From Xylanivirga thermophila (GTDB lineage: Bacteria > Bacillota > Clostridia > Caldicoprobacterales > Xylanivirgaceae): a stretch of DNA of 64,000 nt. Within the stretch, counting starts at the first letter, position 1; each line of letters starts with the position of its first letter. Location: NCBI RefSeq assembly GCF_004138105.1, contig NZ_RXHQ01000004.1, forward strand, positions 88,289 to 152,288. Reading direction: 5' to 3'. The notes below the pieces were generated by a model, which saw only the letters and a program-made list of their open reading frames with translations, was not told the origin of the DNA and did not search any database. The position numbers were made by a program, and so were the translations under genes. This document shows positions 1-8,369 of this stretch, one piece after another.

Positions 1-932
1 GCAACTCCACCAGCAGCTCCATTTTGAACCTTTTCCTTTAGCTCTTCTCTGCTAACTACTATCCCTTGATCATCTATAACTGGTTGAAAAGTAACAGATT
101 CGGTAGTTTTTTTATCAAAATTTAATTTAACATTTACTGTAGCAGCTACTTTCTTATATCCAAATACAGGTTCTAGTAAATCCGTAACCTGCTTTTTTAA
201 TTCTTGTTGCAATTGCTTTTGTAAATCAAAATTACTACCTAGAATATTGTAGTCTTCATTACCTTCATGATTTAGTACATTTGCATTCGTATCAAGTATT
301 GTGATATCCTCTTCTTTTAATCCTGGTACGCTTTTGGCCACTAAGTGTTCAATATTTTTCGCCTGTTCCAGGGTTATTTCACTTCTAGGATCTAACTTTA
401 CTATGACTGAAGCAGTAACTGGAATCTGCTCACTTTTAAGAACAAATGAATCGGTTTTCGGCATACTTATGGTCACTATGGCATCTTCAACGCCTTTAAG
501 CATTTTTATTGAACTTGCAAGCCTTTCTTGCAGTTGAAATGTCAAAATAGCCTGCCTATCTTCGTCCGTCTGTCCGAAATTACCTTTTGAAAAAAAGAGG
601 TCATAATTAAAACCTGATTTAGGATAACCCTGCTGCGTCAGCTCCATCCTAATATCTGCCTCTTTTTCTTTTGGAACCATTATAGTTGACGTTCCTTCTA
701 TCTTTGGTTCAACCTTCATTTCTTTTAATTTTTCATATACCTCTGCCGATTCTTGTGCATCTAGCTGGCTGTATAACACCACATATTCTGTTCTATTAAG
801 CATTATAATTGCAATTATTACTATAGTGATGCATATAGCGACCGTAATTATAAAATTTCTTTTTTGATTTTTTTCTAGTTTTGTCCAAAATTCGTTTAAC
901 TGTCTTTTTATAGAACCCAATCCCTCTGGCAT
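1..932 (-). CDS. fliF: Flagellar MS-ring protein FliF (N-terminal part, cut by window edge)
   Basis: FliF builds the membrane ring at the base of the flagellum. About 310 N-terminal residues are present, against roughly 500-550 in the family; the C-terminal part lies beyond base 1. A hydrophobic helix spans about residues 26-45. It is followed by the YscJ/FliF-type ring-building region (LYSQLDAQES, then PKSGFNYDLF around residue 105). The ATG at 932 has GGGG about six bases upstream and gives the family-like N-terminus MPEGL. It is the last visible gene of flgB-flgC-fliE-fliF, 141 bases after fliE. The family call is secure. Confidence 0.93.
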   Translation of the reverse strand, partial: MPEGLGSIKRQLNEFWTKLEKNQKRNFIITVAICITIVIIAIIMLNRTEYVVLYSQLDAQESAEVYEKLKEMKVEPKIEGTSTIMVPKEKEADIRMELTQQGYPKSGFNYDLFFSKGNFGQTDEDRQAILTFQLQERLASSIKMLKGVEDAIVTISMPKTDSFVLKSEQIPVTASVIVKLDPRSEITLEQAKNIEHLVAKSVPGLKEEDITILDTNANVLNHEGNEDYNILGSNFDLQKQLQQELKKQVTDLLEPVFGYKKVAATVNVKLNFDKKTTESVTFQPVIDDQGIVVSREELKEKVQNGAAGGV

Positions 933-969
933 CTTATCCCCACTTTCACACGACAAAAGTACCCAAAAA

Positions 970-986
970 TGTGGGAAAACCCCACA
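970..986 (-). terminator. Small hairpin between fliE and fliF
   Basis: On the minus strand TGTGGG and CCCACA form a 6-bp stem around a 5-base loop, followed by ATTTTTGGG. It lies about 38 bases before the fliF start. The short T-run makes it a weak terminator or a processing site inside the operon. No alternative promoter is obvious after it. Confidence 0.35.
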
Positions 987-1073
987 AATCCGAATATCAA
1001 ACATTTTTATTATATAATATTTAAATTTCCAGCGGAATGAGCCTTTCGACCTATTTAGCCATTAAACTCGGTT

Positions 1074-1367
1074 TTACAACTGCATTCGCATAATTTCCTG
1101 GTAAGCCTCTATTACCTTGTTCCGCACCTGCACTGTAAACTGCAATGCTATATCGGCCTTTTCAGCATCAATCATCACCTTATGTAAACTATCTATTTGA
1201 CCAGTAGATAATAAATTGTTATTTTGATAATCTGTAGACTGCAAAGCTTTAAGTTCACCAACAGCTTGTCCAAGCATATCTTTAAAACTAGTAATGTTAG
1301 CAATTTTCTCTCCTCTGCCTACAGACCATTTTGTAGAATTTTGTAGAGATATATCATCAATCCTCAA
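1074..1367 (-). CDS. fliE: Flagellar hook-basal body protein FliE
   Basis: FliE is the small adaptor between the MS ring and the proximal rod. The 97-residue length is typical and the C-terminus KVIEAYQEIMRMQL is the family signature. The start is TTG, because AAGGAGGT sits seven bases upstream of it and no ATG is as well placed. It lies 13 bases after flgC and upstream of fliF in the usual flagellar order. Confidence 0.94.
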   Translation of the reverse strand: MRIDDISLQNSTKWSVGRGEKIANITSFKDMLGQAVGELKALQSTDYQNNNLLSTGQIDSLHKVMIDAEKADIALQFTVQVRNKVIEAYQEIMRMQL

Positions 1368-1380
1368 AGCTACTACCTCC

Positions 1381-1821
1381 TTATCTGCCTATTTCCAGTG
1401 CCTTCATAGCCATCGTCTTTGTAGCATTAAATGCTGTTACATTGGCCTCAAACGATCTTGTAGCGGACATCATATCCACCATCTCCTTTAATGTATCCAC
1501 GTTTGGAAGCTCTACATATCCGTCTTCATTGGCATCTGGATGACTTGGGTTATATACCCTTTTAAACGGTGTAGGATCTTTTGAAATGTGCACTGCCTTG
1601 ACACCAGTACCTGAAAATTGCTGGCTAGTTTCATTTAGGTATTCTCCAAATGACTTTGTTTTTGATCGTTCCTGTACTACTACTAAATTTCTACGATATG
1701 GTGTTCCTTCCTCAGTTCTGGTAGTATTTGCATTTGCAATATTTTGGGAAATTACGTCCATGCGAAGTCTCTCAACTGTAAGCCCTGAAGCACTTATATC
1801 AAATGGTTGTAAAAAATTCAT
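1381..1821 (-). CDS. flgC: Flagellar basal-body rod protein FlgC
   Basis: FlgC is a proximal rod subunit. The N-terminus MNFLQPFDISASGLTVERLR and the following VISQNIANANTTRT are the conserved rod-protein motif. I chose the ATG at 1821 over a GTG at 1827: GGGAG is nine bases from the ATG but only three from the GTG. The shine-dalgarno lies inside the end of flgB and the two genes nearly touch, so translation is probably coupled. The product has 146 residues. Confidence 0.94.
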   Translation of the reverse strand: MNFLQPFDISASGLTVERLRMDVISQNIANANTTRTEEGTPYRRNLVVVQERSKTKSFGEYLNETSQQFSGTGVKAVHISKDPTPFKRVYNPSHPDANEDGYVELPNVDTLKEMVDMMSATRSFEANVTAFNATKTMAMKALEIGR

Positions 1822-1823
1822 CG

Positions 1824-2234
1824 TCACCGTCTCCCTTCACTTATTACCATCTTTAGCCTTTGAAACTCTTTAGATGCTTTTAATCTAAGAGCATCGTAGT
1901 ATATGGTGTTTTTAGCAAGTTCACTCATCTCCACATCTATATCCACATTGTTCCCGTCCATTCTCATCTTTGTACCATAGGTATTTTTTATTTTAGGAGC
2001 TGAATGTTGTATATCCATATGGCCAATATCCATATGCTTTTCCCGTGTTTTTATCCCCTTTATACCTTGTACATCCAGTGCCTGCTTTAACTCATCGGCA
2101 AAGGCAACATCTTTTCTTTTGTACATTGGGGTATCTTCATTAGCTATATTATTTGCTATTATCTGATTTCTCAGCCATGAGCCATCTAGAGCCTTTTCCA
2201 AAGTAGCCGTTCTAAAAAACATACCATTTTCCAT
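1824..2234 (-). CDS. flgB: Flagellar basal-body rod protein FlgB
   Basis: FlgB is a proximal rod subunit and the first gene of this flagellar operon. It has 136 residues, with the rod-family motif RNQIIANNIANEDTP near residue 22. AAGGAGGT precedes the ATG by about 11 bases. Upstream lie the terminator of the yrzB operon and a possible promoter. In many Clostridia codY precedes this operon, but here yrzB does. Confidence 0.94.
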   Translation of the reverse strand: MENGMFFRTATLEKALDGSWLRNQIIANNIANEDTPMYKRKDVAFADELKQALDVQGIKGIKTREKHMDIGHMDIQHSAPKIKNTYGTKMRMDGNNVDIDVEMSELAKNTIYYDALRLKASKEFQRLKMVISEGRR

Positions 2235-2307
2235 ATTAATATACTACCTCCTTTCTTTATGTATAAAAAATATCATTTTCAACATATATCGACTACATTT
2301 TACCTTT

Positions 2308-2337
2308 TATATATAATTAAAACATATTTTCCACCAA
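2308..2337 (-). promoter_or_regulatory. Possible promoter of the flgB operon
   Basis: On the minus strand TTGGTG (2332-2337) is followed at 18 bp by TATATA (2308-2313); a second TATATA at 2310-2315 gives 16 bp. It lies between the upstream terminator and flgB, where a promoter is expected. The -35 match is only moderate and the region is very AT-rich, so this is tentative. Confidence 0.35.
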
Positions 2338-2346
2338 AAAGCAATG

Positions 2347-2376
2347 AATAAAAATAGAACCCCGAAGGGTTCTATT
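2347..2376 (-). terminator. Terminator of the alaS-ireB-ruvX-yrzB group
   Basis: A perfect 10-bp stem (2353-2362 with 2367-2376) has a TTCG tetraloop on the transcribed strand and is followed by TTTTTATT. The stem begins inside the stop codon of yrzB. Confidence 0.9.
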
Positions 2377-2638
2377 ATTCTAAATCAGATTCCATTATTT
2401 CACTTATGGCTTCAAATACGCTATCAAGCTCATCATCATCATCTATAGTAACATATATATCCTCATCATTTTCATCTTGCTCTATCCTAAGAATTACTAT
2501 GCCATCATCGTCTTCTTCATCAACTGGCCCTAAAACTATATAATCATGTGCCCCATACTCAAGAGTCATAATATATTCAAACTGTACTATATCATCATTT
2601 TCATCTACAAGCTCTATTATGTTATCCTGCTCTACCAT
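2375..2638 (-). CDS. yrzB: DUF1292 (YrzB, UPF0473) acidic protein
   Basis: This is an 87-residue, strongly acidic protein of the DUF1292/UPF0473 family. It has the family pattern IVILRIEQDE near residue 48 and clusters of Asp and Glu. The family has no established biochemical role. It is placed as usual in Bacillota after alaS, ireB and ruvX, five bases behind ruvX. A terminator overlaps its stop codon, so it ends the operon. Confidence 0.9.
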   Translation of the reverse strand: MVEQDNIIELVDENDDIVQFEYIMTLEYGAHDYIVLGPVDEEDDDGIVILRIEQDENDEDIYVTIDDDDELDSVFEAISEIMESDLE

Positions 2639-2643
2639 GATAA

Positions 2644-3072
2644 TTATTCTTCCTTTCTCTTATTATTTAAATAATCAAGGTATCCCTGAAGAATAAGCAT
2701 AGCCGCCATTTTATCAACTTTTTTTTTGCGCTTCCTTCTACTCATATCGGCTTCAATCATAATCTTGTGAGCGGATACTGTAGTAAGTCTCTCATCCCAA
2801 TAGACAATTTCTGTTTCTAGATTGTCTTTTAACATATTCCCAAATTGAATTACTTTCTCACTTTGGGGACCAAGCGTGCCATTCATATTTTTAGGGAGAC
2901 CTAGAACTATACTTTCCGGCTTATACATCTCAACCATTTTAGATATCTTCTTTATGTCAGTCTCATCATCCTTACGTTCTATGGTTCCGATACCCTGAGC
3001 TGTCCAGCCCAGTTGGTCGCTTACAGCCACTCCAATCCATCTATCTCCTACATCCATGGACAAAATCCTCAA
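2644..3072 (-). CDS. ruvX: Putative pre-16S rRNA nuclease / Holliday junction resolvase-like RuvX (YqgF)
   Basis: RuvX/YqgF proteins have an RNase H fold and take part in 16S rRNA 5'-end maturation in E. coli. This 142-residue copy shows [15 protein letters not shown] at the N-terminus, [11 protein letters not shown] in the middle and YWDERLTT, all family motifs carrying acidic catalytic residues. I chose the second of two tandem TTG codons, with AGGAGG eight bases upstream, because it gives the canonical MRIL start; the TTG at 3075 is possible. Confidence 0.92.
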   Translation of the reverse strand: MRILSMDVGDRWIGVAVSDQLGWTAQGIGTIERKDDETDIKKISKMVEMYKPESIVLGLPKNMNGTLGPQSEKVIQFGNMLKDNLETEIVYWDERLTTVSAHKIMIEADMSRRKRKKKVDKMAAMLILQGYLDYLNNKRKEE

Positions 3073-3191
3073 CAACTTTTCCTCCTAAACTAATATAACC
3101 GTGCAGCCGATTATTTATGAATAAAACTACAATAGCCATACAATACTTACCCTTAAATATATCAAGTAGTAAAGATAGGATATCTGTAGTA

Positions 3192-3461
3192 TTATAAATC
3201 TTTAATATTTTGCTCCATATAATACCGTATTAATTCTTCCAGAAGCTCGTCCCGTTCCAAACGTCTAATTAATGAACGTGCATTGTTATGGCTAGTAATA
3301 TAAGTAGGATCACCAGATATAAAATATCCTACCAGCTGATTAATAGGATCATATCCCTTTTCCCTCAGTGCATCGAATACCTTTAGGAGTATATCATGTG
3401 GCGTATCTGATATATCTTTTGCAATTCTAAACTGCACAGTTTCCTGACGATCACGATCCAT
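3192..3461 (-). CDS. ireB: IreB family regulatory phosphoprotein (UPF0297)
   Basis: This 89-residue protein has the UPF0297 pattern ETVQFRI near the start and [20 protein letters not shown] in the middle. In Enterococcus faecalis the homologue IreB is a substrate of the Ser/Thr kinase IreK and affects cephalosporin resistance. That role has not been shown here. It lies between alaS and ruvX, the standard arrangement. The family call is secure. Confidence 0.92.
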   Translation of the reverse strand: MDRDRQETVQFRIAKDISDTPHDILLKVFDALREKGYDPINQLVGYFISGDPTYITSHNNARSLIRRLERDELLEELIRYYMEQNIKDL

Positions 3462-3560
3462 AAAACATACCTACTTTCCAATATCTACTTAATATCTATA
3501 ATACTTCATTTATTGGTTTTTTTCAAACATTAAATTTAATTATTATTGTTTTTGTTTTTA

Positions 3561-6200
3561 TTAAGCTAACTGGGTTGCCAATATTTTTTCTACATATTCC
3601 AATGCTTTATCAACCTTACTTGGATCTTTGCCTCCCGCCTGAGCCATATCGGGTCTTCCACCCCCGCCTCCTCCGGCCACTTTTGCAACTTCCCTTATGA
3701 GATTACCAGCATGAATACCTTGTTTGACAACATCCTTTGTAGCTGCGGCAACAAAAAACACCTTGGATCCTTGAGTTGAAGCCAATACCACAATACCTGA
3801 ACCTAATTTATCCCGCAAAACATCCGCCATTTTTCTTAGCCCATCCATATCCTGTTCATCAAGTTTAACTGCTATATAACTTATACCGTTTACCTCTTTC
3901 TTATGCTTCAGTATATCATCCAAAGAATTGATGGCAAGCTTACTCCTAAGCATATCTATCTCCCTTTGCTTATCCTTTATCTGCCCAATTAGCATATCGA
4001 TTCTTTTAGGTAAGTCCTGTGTGCTAGTCTTTAATTCTACAGTCATCTCTTTAAGTATATCATCAAGCCTTACCATATGCATATAGGCATTCATGCCTGT
4101 TATTGCTTCTATCCTTCTAATACCTGCAGCAACACCAGACTCACCTAATATCTTAAATACTCCCGCCTGGGCAGTATTTTTAAGGTGTGTACCACCACAT
4201 AATTCTATGCTAAAATCATCTATTTTAACTACCCTTACTATATCGCCATATTTTTCGCCAAATAATGCTGTAGCCCCCATATGCTTTGCATCATCAAAAG
4301 ATGTTTCAATTGTCTCTACATCCATAGATTCCAGTATTTTTTCATTTACTATCTTCTCTACCTTTGCCAATTCCTCGTCGCTAAGGGGTGCAAAATGAGA
4401 AAAATCAAATCTAAGTTTATCTGGAGCAACAAAGGACCCTGACTGCTCTACATGATTCCCTAGCACCTCTCTTAAAGCTTTATGCAAAAGATGGGTACAT
4501 GTATGATTTCTAGTAGCTGCCATTCGTAGATTCTTATCTACTTTTGCCGTTACTTCTTCACAAGTAGATATGGTACCTTCTACTACTTTACCTTTGTGAA
4601 TAATACGATTCCCATATATCTTTTGTGTATCTTCAACAACTATTTTCCCATTATCACCTTTTATTATGCCCTTATCTCCTACCTGGCCTCCACTTTCTCC
4701 ATAAAAAGGTGTTTTATCTAACAATAGAATCACATTGTCATCTTTTTCAGCCTTTTCGCAAAGTTCATTATCCTTTATTATATTAATCACTTTACTTTTA
4801 GTTTCAAGAACATCATAACCCTTAAAAGCAGTAGAAATATCAGTATCTATTACATCATATAAATTATCTTCTGTTCCCATATAATTAGTCTCATGCCTAG
4901 CAGACCTCGCCCGTTCACGTTGAATTTCCATTTCTTTTTTAAAACTTGACTCATCAACGTCCATGTTATGCTCTGCAAGTATCTCCTTTGTTAGATCCAA
5001 TGGGAAACCATAGGTATCATATAATCTAAATGCCCTTTCTCCGTCTAATTGATGTATATTATTTTTATCCATATCTTCTATAAATGTCTGTAGTATGGAT
5101 AAACCTTGATCTATGGTTTGATCAAAGCGCTCCTCTTCCATCTCGATTACCTTTAATATATAATCTCTTTTTTCCTTAAGCTCAGGATACGCCTTATGTG
5201 ACTCCCTTATTGCAATATCAGCTATCTGACTCAAAAAGGGCCTATCTATACCAAGCAATTTGCCATGCCTTGCCGCACGTCTAAGCAGTCTTCTAAGTAC
5301 ATAGCCTCTTCCTTCATTAGAAGGAAGAATACCATCTGATATCATAAAAATAGTCCCACGAATATGATCAGTTATTACTCTTAAGGAAATATCTGTCTTT
5401 TTGTTCTGCCCATATTGTACTCTTGCTATGTCACTAACTCCCTCCATGATCTTCCTTATAGTGTCTACTTCAAATAGAGAATCTACCCCCTGCATAATTG
5501 CAGCGATCCTCTCCAATCCCATACCCGTATCTATATTGGGATGTGACAGTCTAGTATAATTGCCTTCTTCATCCTTGTTAAATTGTGTAAAAACCAGATT
5601 CCAAAATTCTACAAATCTATCACAATCGCATCCTATAGCACAATCTTCCTTGCCGCATCCCTTATCTGGCCCCCTATCAAAGTATATCTCAGAACATGGA
5701 CCACAAGGGCCTACGCCTATTTCCCAAAAATTATCCTCCTTACCCATACGCACAATACGCTCAGCAGGAACACCTATTTTATCATGCCAAATATCAAATG
5801 CTTCGTCATCGTCTTGGTAAATTGTAACCCATAATTTGTCTACAGGTAGTTTCAAATCTTCAGTAATGAACTCCCATGCCCAACTAATAGCCTCTTCCTT
5901 AAAATAATCTCCAAAAGAGAAATTACCTAGCATTTCAAAGAATGTACCATGTCTAGCAGTTATACCTACTCTTTCAATGTCTGGAGTTCGAATACATTTT
6001 TGGCATGTAGTAACTCGCTTCTTTGGAGGTACTTCCTGCCCCGTAAAATATGGTTTAAGAGGCGCCATACCTGCGTTTATCAATAATAAACTTTTATCGC
6101 TTTTAGGTACAAGCGAAAAACTAGGAAGTACCAAATGTTCCTTACCCTCAAAAAATCTTAAAAATCTCTCTCTTACCTCGTTTAATCCCAGTTGTTCCAT
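3561..6200 (-). CDS. alaS: Alanyl-tRNA synthetase
   Basis: AlaRS charges tRNA-Ala in the cytoplasm. At 879 residues it has the full architecture: class II catalytic core at the N-terminus ([17 protein letters not shown]), editing domain with the zinc-site pattern HTCTHLLH near residue 560 and CGGTH near 665, and a C-terminal DHHA1-like region ending [21 protein letters not shown] lies seven bases before the ATG. A consensus promoter is upstream, but no T-box, unlike hisS and the serine operon in this window. Two copies of GGCGGGAG fall inside it. Confidence 0.98.
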   Translation of the reverse strand: MEQLGLNEVRERFLRFFEGKEHLVLPSFSLVPKSDKSLLLINAGMAPLKPYFTGQEVPPKKRVTTCQKCIRTPDIERVGITARHGTFFEMLGNFSFGDYFKEEAISWAWEFITEDLKLPVDKLWVTIYQDDDEAFDIWHDKIGVPAERIVRMGKEDNFWEIGVGPCGPCSEIYFDRGPDKGCGKEDCAIGCDCDRFVEFWNLVFTQFNKDEEGNYTRLSHPNIDTGMGLERIAAIMQGVDSLFEVDTIRKIMEGVSDIARVQYGQNKKTDISLRVITDHIRGTIFMISDGILPSNEGRGYVLRRLLRRAARHGKLLGIDRPFLSQIADIAIRESHKAYPELKEKRDYILKVIEMEEERFDQTIDQGLSILQTFIEDMDKNNIHQLDGERAFRLYDTYGFPLDLTKEILAEHNMDVDESSFKKEMEIQRERARSARHETNYMGTEDNLYDVIDTDISTAFKGYDVLETKSKVINIIKDNELCEKAEKDDNVILLLDKTPFYGESGGQVGDKGIIKGDNGKIVVEDTQKIYGNRIIHKGKVVEGTISTCEEVTAKVDKNLRMAATRNHTCTHLLHKALREVLGNHVEQSGSFVAPDKLRFDFSHFAPLSDEELAKVEKIVNEKILESMDVETIETSFDDAKHMGATALFGEKYGDIVRVVKIDDFSIELCGGTHLKNTAQAGVFKILGESGVAAGIRRIEAITGMNAYMHMVRLDDILKEMTVELKTSTQDLPKRIDMLIGQIKDKQREIDMLRSKLAINSLDDILKHKKEVNGISYIAVKLDEQDMDGLRKMADVLRDKLGSGIVVLASTQGSKVFFVAAATKDVVKQGIHAGNLIREVAKVAGGGGGGRPDMAQAGGKDPSKVDKALEYVEKILATQLA

Positions 6201-6241
6201 AAGAATTCCCTCCGTTTTTTGCTGCCAATTTTAAAGAATAA

Positions 6242-6281
6242 GCGCCCCATTCCTATTTGGAAGGGACGCACACATATGTGC
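6242..6281 (-). promoter_or_regulatory. Hairpins in the alaS leader
   Basis: On the transcribed strand GCGTCCC-TTCC pairs with GGAA-T-GGGGCGC (6242-6269; an 11-bp interrupted stem with loop AAATA). A 5-bp hairpin GCACA-TATG-TGTGC (6268-6281) overlaps it by two bases, so the two compete. No U-tract follows the larger hairpin directly. The T-box consensus is absent. The role is unknown; it could affect mRNA stability or feedback on alaS. Confidence 0.5.
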
Positions 6282-6316
6282 TAATTGATTTTACCGAAAC
6301 ACTCACTCTAAACTGA

Positions 6317-6345
6317 ATTATATAAAAGCTAGTTATATTTGTCAA
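6317..6345 (-). promoter_or_regulatory. Sigma-A promoter of alaS
   Basis: On the minus strand a perfect TTGACA (6340-6345) and a perfect TATAAT (6317-6322) are separated by 17 bp. Transcription would start near 6310 and give a leader of about 110 bases. Confidence 0.9.
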
Positions 6346-6432
6346 TATAAATAAAAATGATCTACAATTCACAATATGGACTATATTGGTATAAAACTTA
6401 AGTAGGCTTATGCTATACTCCTAGAAATTATT

Positions 6433-7476
6433 TTAACCTATAGAAACAATACTCCTATATAAATTTTTAAGTATTATTCTAAGTGTAAGCATAACAGGTA
6501 TAGCTAGGAACATGCCCCCTATCCCAAAGAATAAACCACCTATCCACAAACCTAATATTATATATACGGGATGTATCTCCATATGATGCCCCATCATCTT
6601 AGGCGTTATTACATTACCCTCTAGCTGTTGCACTATAATAACTACTATAATAGTCCATACAAATTTCTGGGGACTGCTTAACAATGACATTATAGCCGCA
6701 GGAATAGCCCCTAAGACCGGTCCAAAATATGGTATTATCTCAAATATTCCGCAAATAAGACCTAGCACCAGCGCATATGGAAGCCTTATTATCAAAAACC
6801 CTATAGTGGAAAATATACCTATTATCAATGATATAAAGAGCTGTACCCTTATAAACTGTCTAAGTACCATATGTATCTCTGATACCATTTGTATAATATT
6901 CGGTCTCCATTTATATGGAAGAATATTTATGCTAATTTCCTTAAAATGCTCTCTATCCTTTAAAAAATAATAGCTTATAATAGGTACCATAAATAATTCA
7001 CCGATATGCATTATCCTGTCTATTATGTTACTTACAAATGAGGTAATCCCTCCAATGATTTTTGCTTGTAGCTTTTGTATATACTGATGTATGCTAAGCA
7101 TTAAAGTATCTGGTAAATCTATTTTTTCAAATTTAAGCTGCAAGTTTTCTATAAAATCTTGTATTTGCAATGTAAACTTAGGAAGATTCTTTATAAATGT
7201 GTTAAACTCTCGCCCTAGAATGGGCATGAACAATAAGATAAACAATATAAATACAAGTGCTATGGTAATAAATAATACAAGTGCTGCCAAATATGAAGGC
7301 ATCTTTTTCTCTAATGGCTCAACTAACGGTACTAGAATATACGCTAATGCAGCAGAATAAAAGATTATCTTAAGTACACTTATAACCTTCGTCCATTTCC
7401 ATATTATTATACTGCCTAAAATTATTATTACCAATAAGAACAATACAATATTTCCCCATTTAATTTTCCTTTGCAT
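6433..7476 (-). CDS. AI-2E family transporter (PerM/YtvI-like membrane protein)
   Basis: This 347-residue polytopic membrane protein has about seven or eight hydrophobic helices and the family's C-terminal motifs VLGAIPAAIMSLLSS and GLWIGGLFFGIGGMFLAIPV. The family includes PerM, TqsA and the sporulation protein YtvI. Reported roles range from autoinducer-2 export to sodium/proton antiport, so the substrate cannot be told from sequence. It follows a hairpin after a small gene and precedes alaS, which has its own promoter. Confidence 0.85.
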   Translation of the reverse strand: MQRKIKWGNIVLFLLVIIILGSIIIWKWTKVISVLKIIFYSAALAYILVPLVEPLEKKMPSYLAALVLFITIALVFILFILLFMPILGREFNTFIKNLPKFTLQIQDFIENLQLKFEKIDLPDTLMLSIHQYIQKLQAKIIGGITSFVSNIIDRIMHIGELFMVPIISYYFLKDREHFKEISINILPYKWRPNIIQMVSEIHMVLRQFIRVQLFISLIIGIFSTIGFLIIRLPYALVLGLICGIFEIIPYFGPVLGAIPAAIMSLLSSPQKFVWTIIVVIIVQQLEGNVITPKMMGHHMEIHPVYIILGLWIGGLFFGIGGMFLAIPVMLTLRIILKNLYRSIVSIG

Positions 7477-7506
7477 ATTTTATTTCCTTTATCTTAACAA
7501 ATTGAA

Positions 7507-7524
7507 AAGGGACATAAGTCCCTT
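7507..7524 (-). terminator. Hairpin after the 53-residue gene
   Basis: A perfect 7-bp stem (AAGGGAC with GTCCCTT) has a 4-base loop and starts directly at the stop codon. On the minus strand it is followed only by TTCAATTTG. A run of seven A precedes it, so it looks better as a plus-strand or partial terminator. Confidence 0.5.
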
Positions 7525-7686
7525 CTATTTTTTTAACGTTATACGATAAAATCCATCTACTATATTTCTCCCGCCATCAAGTATCCTTCTCCTTGTTCTT
7601 TTATCCAAACGGGGCATTATAAACATACTAGCAGCCAAACCAAACATGCTTCCTCTTATAAAACCCCTTATATACCTATTTTTCAA
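7525..7686 (-). CDS. Small basic protein of unknown function (53 aa)
   Basis: The frame starts at a TTG (7684-7686) with AGGAAGGGA eight bases upstream and runs 53 residues to TAG. The product opens with a basic stretch (KNRYIRGFIRG), has a short hydrophobic segment SMFGLAASMFIMP, and continues with RLDKRTRRRILDGGRN. It looks like the short proteins next to PRC-barrel genes in other Clostridia, but I know no function. It lies 16 bases after the PRC-barrel gene. It contains one GGCGGGAG octamer. Confidence 0.7.
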   Translation of the reverse strand: MKNRYIRGFIRGSMFGLAASMFIMPRLDKRTRRRILDGGRNIVDGFYRITLKK

Positions 7687-7702
7687 AATATCACATCCCT
7701 TC

Positions 7703-8236
7703 CTATTCTAGTTTGTTAAAAAAAATATTTTTTATTCCCTTATTATAGGGTTTTATATCATCCTGCTGATTATAACCTATTATAAGAGCTTCCATATCAT
7801 TATTGTATGGCAATCTACAGGATATAAAGCTTCGCCCTTGTACAAAATCATCGAAAAAGCCCTTAGATATTTCATAGCCTTCTACTCTGCCCGTTTCACT
7901 ATCTATTAATATATCACTTACCTTTCCAATCTCATACCCATCTTCCCTAAGTACCCTTGCACCAATCATAGATACACCTATATTATCCGTATTTATAATA
8001 CGAGAATCTTCATTGGGATAACTTACTATAACCGCATATCTTCCCAAAGATATTATATCTTTGTTTGATATTAAAGCACCTTTCGTGTTCAAACCCTTTG
8101 TGTTTATTACGATTCCAGATATTCTATAATTATCCGGGGTAAAAATAACATTTATAATATACCCTAGCTGTTCACCTGTATAGTTGGATAAAACAGGCAA
8201 TCCCATCAAATTTTCTCGCCTTATTAAGTCACCCAT
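7703..8236 (-). CDS. PRC-barrel domain protein
   Basis: A 177-residue protein with two PRC-barrel-like halves: one around residues 8-75 (GLPVLSNYTGEQLGYI) and one around 90-160 (GARVLREDGYEIGKVSDILID). PRC barrels are found in RimM and photosynthetic reaction centre H subunits; the role of stand-alone clostridial copies is unknown. The open frame extends up to 8353, but that part runs through the serA terminator. The ATG at 8236 has GGGGA nine bases upstream, so it is the better start. Confidence 0.82.
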   Translation of the reverse strand: MGDLIRRENLMGLPVLSNYTGEQLGYIINVIFTPDNYRISGIVINTKGLNTKGALISNKDIISLGRYAVIVSYPNEDSRIINTDNIGVSMIGARVLREDGYEIGKVSDILIDSETGRVEGYEISKGFFDDFVQGRSFISCRLPYNNDMEALIIGYNQQDDIKPYNKGIKNIFFNKLE

Positions 8237-8327
8237 ATCAATCATTCCCCTATTTTTAGTATAAAGTCTCATACTATATTTTTTGTATTTAGCAAAAAAA
8301 GATGCGGTACATAAATTGGATAATATA

Positions 8328-8358
8328 AAAAATCCCCCGATAACTCTTGTCATCGGGG
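8328..8358 (-). terminator. Terminator of the serine biosynthesis operon
   Basis: A 10-bp stem (8335-8344 with 8349-8358, one G-U pair) with a 4-base loop is followed on the minus strand by GATTTTTT. It begins about 11 bases after the serA stop codon. Confidence 0.88.
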
Positions 8359-8369
8359 TGCAAAATTAA

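Noticed and set aside
6201..6316. T-box riboswitch before alaS
   Set aside because: The AGGGTGGNACCGCG core and a specifier loop are absent. Only unrelated hairpins are present.
8237..8353. N-terminal extension of the PRC-barrel frame
   Set aside because: The extra 39 codons run through the serA terminator, and a better ATG with ribosome site lies at 8236.
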